Assembly (NCBI GenBank): GCA_052034295.1
Contig: JBPOIS010000022.1
Coordinates: 1-13,248 of the forward strand
Length of the DNA stretch: 13,248 nucleotides
DNA from: JBPOIS01 sp052034295
Lineage (GTDB): Bacteria; Pseudomonadota; Gammaproteobacteria; Pseudomonadales; Moraxellaceae
Direction of reading: 5' to 3'
Part shown: positions 6,156 to 13,248 of the stretch, one piece after another
How the letters are laid out: each line of letters begins with the position of its first letter
Numbering within the stretch: position 1 is the first letter of the stretch
The notes under the pieces: generated by a model
What the model was told of the DNA's origin: nothing
The model's input: only the letters and a program-made list of their open reading frames with translations
Databases searched by the model: none
Made by a program: the position numbers and the translations under genes

Positions 6156-7592
6156 TCAGTGGGTGGGGGCGTCGGTCAGGACACCATCCAGCAGGTTCAT
6201 GCTGAGCATGCTGGTGACTTTGACCCAGACCATCGAACCAATCAAGGCCGGATCGCCAGCAAACTGTATCATCCGGGTGTTGTCGGCACTGCCCACCAGC
6301 AGGTCCGGACGCCGCTCGGAACGGCCCTCGACCAGCACCCGGTGGGTGTGCCCCACCATGGCGGCGGTTTTGCGCCGGGTGGAGTCGCGGATCCAGTCCT
6401 GGATGAGGGCGAGGCGGGCTTTTTTCACCCCCTCGGGGGTGTCATCCGGCAGTTCTGCCGCCGGGGTGCCGGGGCGCCTGGAGTAAACAAAGCTGTAGGA
6501 ATGGTCAAAATCCAGGGCCTGAATGAAGGCGAACGTCTCGGCAAACTCGGCTTCGCCTTCACCGGGAAAGCCAATGATGAAATCGCTGGACAGGTGCAGG
6601 TCAGGGCGGATCTGCCGCAGCCGCTGGATCTTGTCCACATACACATCGATGCTGTGGTTGCGTTTCATGCCGGCCAGGACCGCATTGGAACCACTTTGCA
6701 CCGGCAGGTGCAGGTGCGACACCAGTTTGGGCAGTTCGCGGTAGCGCTCGATCAGCTTGTCACTGAATTCCAGCGGGTGACTGGTGGTGTAGCGGATGCG
6801 CTCGATTCCGTCGATGCCATGCACCAGTGTCAGCAGGTCGGCAAAATCACAGAGGCCACCTTCGAAGGTCGGCCCACGGTAGCCGTTGACGTTCTGGCCC
6901 AGCAGGGTGATTTCGCGGACGCCACGCGATGCCAGACTGCTGATCTCGGCCAGCACGTCATCGAGCGGGCGTGACACTTCTTCGCCCCGGGTGTAGGGCA
7001 CCACGCAGAAGGCGCAGTATTTGGAGCAGCCTTCCATGATCGACACAAAGGCCTTGTGGCCTTCGACCCGCGGTTCGGGCAGATAGTCGAATTTTTCGAT
7101 TTCCGGAAAGGAAATGTCCACCAGCCGGATTTTCTGGCCGGTGGCTTTGCTGGTCTGGTGCTGGTCGAGCAGGTCCGGCAGGCGGTGCAGGGTCTGCGGG
7201 CCAAACACCAGATCGACATACGGCGCACGGTCCTGCAGGGCTGCACCTTCCTGTGAGGCCACACAGCCGCCGACCCCGATCACCACGGCGGGATTTTTTT
7301 GTTTGAGCTGACGCCAGCGGCCCAGTTCGCTGAACACCTTTTCCTGTGCTTTTTCACGGATTGAACAGGTGTTCATCAGCAGCACATCGGCGTCTTCGGG
7401 GTTGTCGGTGAGCACAAAGCCGTGCGACTCGCCGAGCAGGTCGGCCATGCGGTCGGAGTCGTAGACGTTCATCTGACAGCCCTGGGTCTGGATGTACAGG
7501 CGCTTGGCGTCAGGGTGGGCCGGGGCCGCAGGGCGGGCAGGCTGGGTGCCGGTTTGGTCCGGGGCAGCCGGAATAAAGGTTTCGACGGTCAT
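6156..7592 (-). CDS. miaB: tRNA-2-methylthio-N6-dimethylallyladenosine synthase
   Basis: A radical-SAM methylthiotransferase that converts i6A37 to ms2i6A37 in tRNAs reading UNN codons, which include the Cys and Leu(UAA) tRNAs of this window. It has 478 residues. The N-terminal UPF0004 domain carries three cluster cysteines: Cys39 in QTQGCQMN, Cys76 in MNTCSIRE, Cys110 in GVGGCVASQEG. The radical-SAM motif EGCSKYCAFCVVPYTRG (187-203) gives Cys189, Cys193 and Cys196. A C-terminal TRAM region follows (RVLVEGRSERRPDLLVG). The first 28 residues are a Pro/Ala-rich extension. It is the first gene of the operon, with an extended -10 promoter about 30 bases upstream. No strong ribosome binding site is seen before the ATG. 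Confidence 0.97.
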   Translation of the reverse strand: MTVETFIPAAPDQTGTQPARPAAPAHPDAKRLYIQTQGCQMNVYDSDRMADLLGESHGFVLTDNPEDADVLLMNTCSIREKAQEKVFSELGRWRQLKQKNPAVVIGVGGCVASQEGAALQDRAPYVDLVFGPQTLHRLPDLLDQHQTSKATGQKIRLVDISFPEIEKFDYLPEPRVEGHKAFVSIMEGCSKYCAFCVVPYTRGEEVSRPLDDVLAEISSLASRGVREITLLGQNVNGYRGPTFEGGLCDFADLLTLVHGIDGIERIRYTTSHPLEFSDKLIERYRELPKLVSHLHLPVQSGSNAVLAGMKRNHSIDVYVDKIQRLRQIRPDLHLSSDFIIGFPGEGEAEFAETFAFIQALDFDHSYSFVYSRRPGTPAAELPDDTPEGVKKARLALIQDWIRDSTRRKTAAMVGHTHRVLVEGRSERRPDLLVGSADNTRMIQFAGDPALIGSMVWVKVTSMLSMNLLDGVLTDAPTH

Positions 7593-7621
7593 TGCAACAA
7601 TCAGTTCAACAGGACGGCGCC

Positions 7622-7630
7622 ATCATACCA
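7622..7630 (-). promoter_or_regulatory. Extended -10 promoter of the miaB-ybeZ-ybeY operon
   Basis: TGGTATGAT on the leftward strand is an extended -10 element (TGnTATGAT) about 30 bases before the miaB ATG. There is no clear -35 box, as is common for this promoter class. The predicted leader is only about 20-25 bases. Confidence 0.5.
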
Positions 7631-7751
7631 TGACTGGGGCCGGTCGCAGGGGCTGCGGCCACTGTGCAGACCCGGTGCAGATGCCGACAAAAGCGCAACA
7701 CTTTGTGCCCGGTCCATGGGCAGGGAGCTTCTAAACTAGAGGGTCGAACAC

Positions 7752-7771
7752 ACCGATTGACGACCGATTGA
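7752..7771 (+). repeat. Tandem 9-base direct repeat upstream of the transglycosylase gene
   Basis: ACCGATTGA occurs at 7752-7760 and again at 7763-7771, an exact 11-base period. The pair ends 12 bases before the GGGGAG ribosome binding site of the next gene. Tandem half-sites with an 11-base period are typical of OmpR/PhoB-type response regulators. GTGCAGA at 7664-7670 and 7675-7681 is a second pair with the same period further upstream. No convincing promoter for the downstream gene was found in the 205-base divergent region. Confidence 0.4.
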
Positions 7772-7797
7772 TGATGGATGGCTGGGGAGCAATGCGC

Positions 7798-9765
7798 ATG
7801 GCTGGGCAGGGGATTGCTGTGGGGTTCAGATACACCGTGTCCATGCTGGCCCTGTGTGCCCTGCAGGGGGCATGGGCGGGGGATGAAGCGGTGCTGCCCG
7901 CGCTGGCCGTGGCAAAAAACCCTGATGCCACCACACTGGAACTGGCCCGCCAGGGCCTGCAGGGCAGTGTGCTGGCCTATTATCCGGACTATCTGGCACT
8001 GGCCCGACAGCTCGACAGTCTGCCCCCCGACAGCATCATCGCCTTTGCCCAGCGCTATCCCGGCAGCGCACTGGCCGAAAAACTCGCTGCGGACTATGCC
8101 GAAGTACAGGCCGCCCGCGGCCAGTATGCGCAGGTCCGGCAGGTGGCGGCCTATGTGAGTAACCCGGATCTGGCCGAAGAGTGCGCCCTGGTGCAGGCGC
8201 AGGTGGCCGGTGGCGATGCGCTGAATCTGGCTGGGCTGAAAGACAGGATCTTTTTGAACACCGAAAAAATCCCCGACAGCTGCGCAAGTGTGGAAACCCA
8301 GCTGCTGGCCAGCGCCCTGACCACCCCGGCCGAGCGGCTGGGCCGGCTGTTTGTGCTGCTGCGCACCGGCCAGCCCATCGCGGCCAGTGAAACCGCGCGG
8401 ACACTGGGCCTGAATCTGGATGCCGAACAGCTGGCCGCAGCCGCCCGCAATCCCGACGCACAGATGCAGGCGCCGATCCAGACCCGCGAAGACCAGATGC
8501 TGTTTCTGGCGGCCCTGAAGCAGATCACTGAGCGCTCGCCCAGCGATGCCCAGGCGTGGCTGAACCAGAAGCTGTCCAGCCTGCCGGAGGACGTGCAGCG
8601 CTATGGCTGGCGGATGCTGGCCCTGAGCACCATGGGCCGCTACATCGTCAACAATGGCCACGATTCGCGCACCACCGGCTGGTTTGACCGCAGCACCGGC
8701 CTGCTGTGGAGCGACGAAGAGGCGATTGCCTATGCACGGGCGGCCATCCGTGACGGTGCCTGGAACAGCCTGCTGCGGGCCCTGGATGCCATGCGACCCG
8801 AACTGCAGCAGCAGCGTGAGTGGCAGTACTGGTTTGCCCGCGCCAGTGAGCAAAAAAACGACCCGAACGCCAGGGCGTTGGCGCAGCGGTTTTACCAGAC
8901 GCTGGCAGCCGAGCAGGATTATTACGGCCTGCTGGCGCGCGACCGGCTGGGCATCCAGACCACCAGCGCCGGGGCCAATGACCGCGCCACCGGGGAGGAC
9001 CGCCAGCGGCTGGCGCAGGACCTGAATTTTCAGCGTGCCTTTGCCCTGCGGGCGATCGGGGCCGAGTCCAGCTGGGCCACCCGCGAGTGGAACTGGGCCG
9101 TGCGCCAGGCCAGTCTGCGCCGCGACGATGGGCTGATTCTGGCCGCTGCCGAGCAGGCCGATCTGGCCAACTGGCATGACCGGGCCATTTATGCGGTGGA
9201 AAAACTCAGTCAGAAACAAAACGCGCTGATCCGCTTTCCCATGCCCCATCACGATGAAGTGCTGGGCTACAGCAGTCAGGTGGGGCTGGATCCGGCCTGG
9301 GCCTATGGACTGATGCGCCAAGAAAGCCGCTTTGTCACCACGGCCCGCTCCAATGTCGGTGCAGGCGGCCTGATGCAGATCATGCCCGACACCGCACGCT
9401 GGGTGGCGCGCAAACTGGGCGAAACCTACAGCGCCAGCCGTGCCAACCAGATGGACACCAACATCCGCTATGGCACTTTCTATCTGAACCACATCTTTGG
9501 CCAGCTGGGCAACCAGCCGGTGCTGGCCACGGCAGGCTACAATGCCGGACCACGCCGGGCCGAACGCTGGCGCCCCAGTGCCGGCAGCCTGCCCGCAGAT
9601 CAGTACACGGAAAGCATCCCGTTCACCGAAACGCGCGATTACGTCAAAAACGTGATGACCAATGCGGTGCATTATGCCTTGCTGATCCAGCAGCGACCGC
9701 AGTCACTGGGGCAGCGCATGGGTGAAATCCGCCCCACCGTGGCGGCTGCGATTGAAGGGCCCTGA
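7798..9765 (+). CDS. slt: Soluble lytic murein transglycosylase (Slt70 family)
   Basis: A periplasmic enzyme that cleaves peptidoglycan glycan strands to 1,6-anhydro-muropeptides. From this start it has 655 residues, close to E. coli Slt (645). The signal peptide covers 1-27 (TVSMLALCALQGAWA, then GDE). Residues about 30-440 are the alpha-helical superhelical U-domain, followed by a linker. The catalytic domain carries AYGLMRQESRF with catalytic Glu509, then GAGGLMQIMPDTA, AGYNAGPRRAERW (579-591), and IPFTETRDYVKNV near the end. Several in-frame starts exist (TTG 7768, ATG 7771, 7774, 7792, 7798). The ATG at 7798 is preferred because GGGGAG at 7784-7789 is 8 bases upstream and the signal peptide is then of normal length. 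The gene is divergent from miaB. Confidence 0.94.
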   Translation: MAGQGIAVGFRYTVSMLALCALQGAWAGDEAVLPALAVAKNPDATTLELARQGLQGSVLAYYPDYLALARQLDSLPPDSIIAFAQRYPGSALAEKLAADYAEVQAARGQYAQVRQVAAYVSNPDLAEECALVQAQVAGGDALNLAGLKDRIFLNTEKIPDSCASVETQLLASALTTPAERLGRLFVLLRTGQPIAASETARTLGLNLDAEQLAAAARNPDAQMQAPIQTREDQMLFLAALKQITERSPSDAQAWLNQKLSSLPEDVQRYGWRMLALSTMGRYIVNNGHDSRTTGWFDRSTGLLWSDEEAIAYARAAIRDGAWNSLLRALDAMRPELQQQREWQYWFARASEQKNDPNARALAQRFYQTLAAEQDYYGLLARDRLGIQTTSAGANDRATGEDRQRLAQDLNFQRAFALRAIGAESSWATREWNWAVRQASLRRDDGLILAAAEQADLANWHDRAIYAVEKLSQKQNALIRFPMPHHDEVLGYSSQVGLDPAWAYGLMRQESRFVTTARSNVGAGGLMQIMPDTARWVARKLGETYSASRANQMDTNIRYGTFYLNHIFGQLGNQPVLATAGYNAGPRRAERWRPSAGSLPADQYTESIPFTETRDYVKNVMTNAVHYALLIQQRPQSLGQRMGEIRPTVAAAIEGP

Positions 9766-9795
9766 GCCCGCACGGAAACGATCCAGTAACACGAA

Positions 9796-9828
9796 GGCCG
9801 GGGCAGTGAATCCCGGCCCCGCTATAAT
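9796..9828 (+). promoter_or_regulatory. GC-rich hairpin followed by a TATAAT box before the RNase T2-like gene
   Basis: GGCCGGG (9796-9802) and CCCGGCC (9812-9818) make a perfect 7-base stem with a 9-base loop, 31 bases after the slt stop. There is no T run, so it is at best a weak terminator. A perfect -10 hexamer TATAAT lies at 9823-9828, about 86 bases before the next ATG, but no -35 hexamer fits. It may mark separate transcription of the RNase T2-like gene. Confidence 0.35.
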
Positions 9829-9913
9829 GCAGCAAACGGGGATGCGGTGGCGTCCGGACTGCAGGGACAGGCCGACCGCAGCACCACAGCGCAAATGGGG
9901 TGTGACAAACAGA

Positions 9914-10567
9914 ATGCAGATCAAAGCCTGGAGTCTCGGCCTGCTGGTGCTGGGTGTGGCCGTCACGGGCGTGCAGGCCGGGGGCGACGTGCCGCCGTAC
10001 CGGTACAGCATGCTGGTCAACCTGGCGGCGGCCCAGTGTCTGGTCAGTCCGGAACTGCGTCGGCTGCGCCAGTGTCAGGAGGGCTTTACCCTGACCATCT
10101 CCGGCCTGCGTGCCGAGACCTCACGGGGCAGCGTGCTGCAGGGCTGCCCCTCGGCTGCCGAAATGATCCCCCCGCTGCAGCTGCGCATCCTGGAGCGCAT
10201 CATGCCGGATCAGGTGCTGCGCGACAATTACTGGTACAAATACGGCACCTGCACCGGCCTGCCGCTGCGTCAGTACTACCGCAAGATCACCCAGAATGCC
10301 AGCCGGCTCAAGGTGCCCACCGAATTCAGCACCGACCGTCCCGTGCTGGTGAATCTGGCCCAGATCAAAGCAAAGTTTGCCGAGCTGAACCCGGATCTGG
10401 TCGACGAAGCCATCCAGCTGCACTGTGCCGGTGTGGCGGGCCTGTCCGCCCCGGTGCTGACCTATGCGCGGGTGTGCTACACCCCGGCTGGACAGTATGC
10501 GCCCTGCATCGGGCCGGGGATGACGGCGGTGTGTCCTTCCCGGTTCATCATCTATGGGCGGCCCTGA
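9914..10567 (+). CDS. Secreted RNase T2-fold protein lacking the catalytic residues (probable pseudoenzyme)
   Basis: 217 residues with a signal peptide at 1-22 (cleavage after VQA). The frame is also open upstream to 9722; the signal peptide decides the start. The order of features follows RNase T2: an N-terminal strand (YRYSMLVNLAAAQC), two cysteines, a CAS I-like FTLTISGLR (58-66), a CAS II-like NYWYKYGTC (105-113), and a C-terminal cysteine-rich part. All eight cysteines lie in the mature chain, enough for four disulfides. In active enzymes CAS I is FTIHGLWP and CAS II is HEWxKHGTC. Here the CAS I His is Ser63, and the CAS II His, Glu and His are Asn105, Tyr106 and Tyr110. General acid-base cleavage of RNA by the known mechanism is therefore unlikely. 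An RNA-binding, inhibitory or structural periplasmic role is possible. It lies 148 bases after slt. The family call rests on motif spacing and is moderately sure. Confidence 0.75.
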   Translation: MQIKAWSLGLLVLGVAVTGVQAGGDVPPYRYSMLVNLAAAQCLVSPELRRLRQCQEGFTLTISGLRAETSRGSVLQGCPSAAEMIPPLQLRILERIMPDQVLRDNYWYKYGTCTGLPLRQYYRKITQNASRLKVPTEFSTDRPVLVNLAQIKAKFAELNPDLVDEAIQLHCAGVAGLSAPVLTYARVCYTPAGQYAPCIGPGMTAVCPSRFIIYGRP

Positions 10568-10657
10568 CGCAAGGCGCTGTGCGGGCGCAGCATCTGCAGG
10601 CCAAAAAAACCTCTGTCTTTTGTGATTTTGCCAGTCGCCTCAGCGCCGGGCTTGACG

Positions 10658-10719
10658 TACAATTCCCCCACCCTGTGAGCCTGCGCGTGATCCGCCAGAC
10701 TCTTTTTTTCTATCTGGAG
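10658..10719 (+). promoter_or_regulatory. mdh leader: weak -10 box and a small hairpin at the ribosome binding site
   Basis: TACAAT at 10658-10663 is a possible -10 hexamer, with no good -35 at 16-18 bases. CCAGA (10695-10699) can pair with TCTGG (10713-10717), which overlaps the GGAG ribosome binding site at 10716-10719; the loop holds seven T. The stem is only 5 bases, so an effect on translation is uncertain. Confidence 0.25.
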
Positions 10720-10727
10720 AATCCATC

Positions 10728-11711
<984 letters not shown>

Positions 11712-11742
11712 CCCATGGGGAAAGATTCCCCGTGAACCGGTC

Positions 11743-11774
11743 AAAACAGGCTCCGCAGGGGGCCTGTTTTTTTT
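11743..11774 (+). terminator. Strong Rho-independent terminator after mdh
   Basis: A 12-base stem (11743-11754 with 11759-11770, one G-U pair) closes a GCAG loop and runs into eight T (11767-11774). Just before it, GGGGAA-aga-TTCCCC at 11717-11731 is a second small perfect hairpin without a T run. Confidence 0.93.
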
Positions 11775-11877
11775 GGCGCTGCGTGCTGTGTTCAGCATTT
11801 GTCCTCCGGCGTTTGGGCCAAGCCGCACCGCTGCGGGGCCCGGTTGGACAGGGCCGTGCAGGCCGGTGAGGTTTTTG

Positions 11878-11886
11878 TGCTAGGAT
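11878..11886 (+). promoter_or_regulatory. Candidate extended -10 promoter for the DUF3422 gene
   Basis: TGCTAGGAT has the TGn extension before a -10-like hexamer, about 100 bases before the GTG start. The -35 region does not match. The rest of the 11775-11987 gap shows only short GC-rich inverted repeats, such as CCGCA/TGCGG near 11823-11836. Confidence 0.3.
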
Positions 11887-11987
11887 GCGCGCCGCTGGTC
11901 ACTGGCTGGTCCGGTGTCTGCTCTGATGGTTGTTCCGGTGGCTGGGCACGGACCCTGCATGGTGGTGTTTTTTTTGAAGGAAATCCT

Positions 11988-13248
11988 GTGACGGTCTATG
12001 TCCCTTCTGCTGCGGATCCGGTCGTGAACGATGACGAGCCCGCGATCATTGATGCCGTGACCCGGTTGCCGATCCACCCGGACCGTGACCGGCTGTTCAA
12101 CGAACTGCACACCCGGCCCTTTCCGGTGCTGGAGGAGGGCGCGCGCATTTCCCAGGTGGCACTGCTGCATGGCGGGCGCGAGGTCAGCGTGGAGTTTGTC
12201 CACCTGGTCAAGCTGTGTGAGCGCTATTCGGTGCTGCCCCCAGCACCGGATTCGTCCTGCTACTACCAGAATTTTGGCGCGTTTGAGCTGCGCTGGGAGC
12301 GTCACACCGAGTTTTCCACCTACACCTTCATCCACCGGGAAAGCGGGCCGGGGCCGTTTGAGCGGGTTGCCCTGAACCTGTTGCCCACCGGCTGGCTGGC
12401 CGAGCTGCCCGGTCAGATCATCAGTGGCCTGCACATTGACATCCAGCCGATGCCGCAGCCTGAGCCCCGCGCCGATGAGGTGCGCCTGCAGTTTGAAAAC
12501 CATCGACTGATCAGCAGTTGGGTGATTGACCGCAAAGCGCGGCTGTGGACCGCCTACCGCATCCACCGCGATGGCCTGGGGCGGATTCTGGTGTACAACC
12601 GCGGCCTGAACAGTTGCCAACTGGGCCGGCTGGTACGGCGGCTGCTGGAAATGGAAACCTACCGGATGATGGTGCTGCTGGCGTTTCCGATGGCCCGCAC
12701 TCTGGCCCCGGAAATCGCCGTCATGGACCATCAGCTGGCCACGGTGAACCAGCAGATCAATGCGATTGCCGGGCTGGAGGATGAGCGGCGTCTGCTGGGG
12801 CAGTTGTCCACACTGGCCGCGCGCATTGAGCATTTGCGCGCCGAAACCAATTTCCGCTTTTCCGCCGCCCGTGCCTACTACGAGCTGGTGCTCAAGCGCA
12901 TGGGTGAGCTGCGCGAGCAGGAAGAACCGGGGATGCAGACCTTCAGTGAGTTTTTGCCGCGTCGCCTGACCCCAGCGTTTCGCACCTGTGAGGCGGTCAG
13001 TGGCCAGCTCGAGGAGCTGGCCGGGCGCATCGACCGTGCCAGTGAGCTGCTGCGCACGCGGATCGACCTGACCCTGGAGGCGCAGAATCAGGACCTGCTG
13101 CAATCGATGAACCAGCGGGCGGCGCTGCAACTGCAACTGCAGCAGGCGGTGGAAGGGCTGTCGGTGGTGGCGATCAGCTACTATCTGGTCGGCCTGATCA
13201 AATATCTGGCCGGTTCACTGCATGAGCTGGGCTGGCTCGGACAGCCTG
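11988..13248 (+). CDS. DUF3422 family protein, cut by the right edge
   Basis: 420 codons are present without a stop. The protein starts with GTG at 11988; AAGGA at 11977-11981 lies 6 bases upstream and fixes the start. The N-terminal part matches the family signature (HPDRDRLFNELHTRPFP, residues 31-47), followed by CYYQNFGAFELRWERHTEFSTYTFI. The middle has AYRIHRDGLGRILVYNRGL and a long helical, coiled-coil-like C-terminal half (LEDERRLLGQLSTLAARIEHLRAETNFRF). A hydrophobic segment, VVAISYYLVGLIKYLAG, begins near 400, the first of the usual C-terminal membrane helices. This suggests a cytoplasmic domain anchored by its end to the inner membrane. The biochemical function of the family is not known to me. 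About the last 15-40 residues are probably missing. It is preceded by the mdh terminator, so it is a separate transcript. Confidence 0.9.
   Translation, partial: MTVYVPSAADPVVNDDEPAIIDAVTRLPIHPDRDRLFNELHTRPFPVLEEGARISQVALLHGGREVSVEFVHLVKLCERYSVLPPAPDSSCYYQNFGAFELRWERHTEFSTYTFIHRESGPGPFERVALNLLPTGWLAELPGQIISGLHIDIQPMPQPEPRADEVRLQFENHRLISSWVIDRKARLWTAYRIHRDGLGRILVYNRGLNSCQLGRLVRRLLEMETYRMMVLLAFPMARTLAPEIAVMDHQLATVNQQINAIAGLEDERRLLGQLSTLAARIEHLRAETNFRFSAARAYYELVLKRMGELREQEEPGMQTFSEFLPRRLTPAFRTCEAVSGQLEELAGRIDRASELLRTRIDLTLEAQNQDLLQSMNQRAALQLQLQQAVEGLSVVAISYYLVGLIKYLAGSLHELGWLGQP

Noticed and set aside
7606..9672. A 688-residue leftward open frame opposite slt
   Set aside because: The forward strand encodes a full Slt70 protein with catalytic motifs; the reverse frame is Gly/His/Gln-rich without domains.
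10572..10594. Possible terminator hairpin after the RNase T2-like gene
   Set aside because: Only a 5-base imperfect stem can be drawn and no T run follows it directly.
10652..10663. TTGACG next to TACAAT as a full promoter before mdh
   Set aside because: The two hexamers are contiguous and cannot act as a -35/-10 pair.
11880..13136. A 418-residue leftward open frame
   Set aside because: Antisense to the DUF3422 gene, which has a good ribosome binding site and family signatures.

Overview
The window looks like core chromosome of a high-GC gammaproteobacterium, with the edge of an integrated mobile element at its left end. The cytosolic-type malate dehydrogenase closely resembles, from memory, Acinetobacter/Moraxellaceae proteins. 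Together with a Cys-Leu(UAA) tRNA pair and a miaB-ybeZ-ybeY operon, this suggests a GC-rich Moraxellaceae-like lineage. That placement is an inference, not a search result.

Left end (1-1150). The N-terminal 248 residues of a P4-type tyrosine integrase run leftward off the window. The gene is followed on its 5' side by a hairpin-forming repeat, by two clusters of GNGGAC-type repeats (one with an exact 10-bp phase), and then by the CCA end of tRNA-Leu(UAA). This is the usual layout of a genomic island or prophage inserted at a tRNA 3' end, so the island body should lie to the left of position 1. tRNA-Cys(GCA) and tRNA-Leu(UAA) are co-directional and share a good sigma-70 promoter.

Middle (1325-7592). 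folD and an ETFB-lysine-methyltransferase-like gene form a tight rightward pair. A leftward gene of unknown function is divergent from a TonB/TolA-like envelope protein, and the two starts are nested. The TonB-like gene converges on a leftward operon, miaB-ybeZ(phoH-like)-ybeY, which serves tRNA modification and rRNA maturation. ybeX/corC is not next to ybeY.

Right part (7798-13248). There is a periplasmic lytic transglycosylase of the Slt70 type, a small secreted RNase T2-fold protein whose catalytic motifs have lost both histidines and the glutamate, malate dehydrogenase with a strong intrinsic terminator, and a DUF3422 protein cut by the right edge.

The most unusual items are the apparently catalytically dead RNase T2 homologue (9914-10567) and the island boundary with phased repeats (747-963). 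The rest is ordinary housekeeping. No CRISPR array, insertion sequence, toxin-antitoxin pair or rRNA was seen. No stretch over 300 bases lacks a gene; the longest gap, 11712-11987, holds a terminator and a weak promoter.
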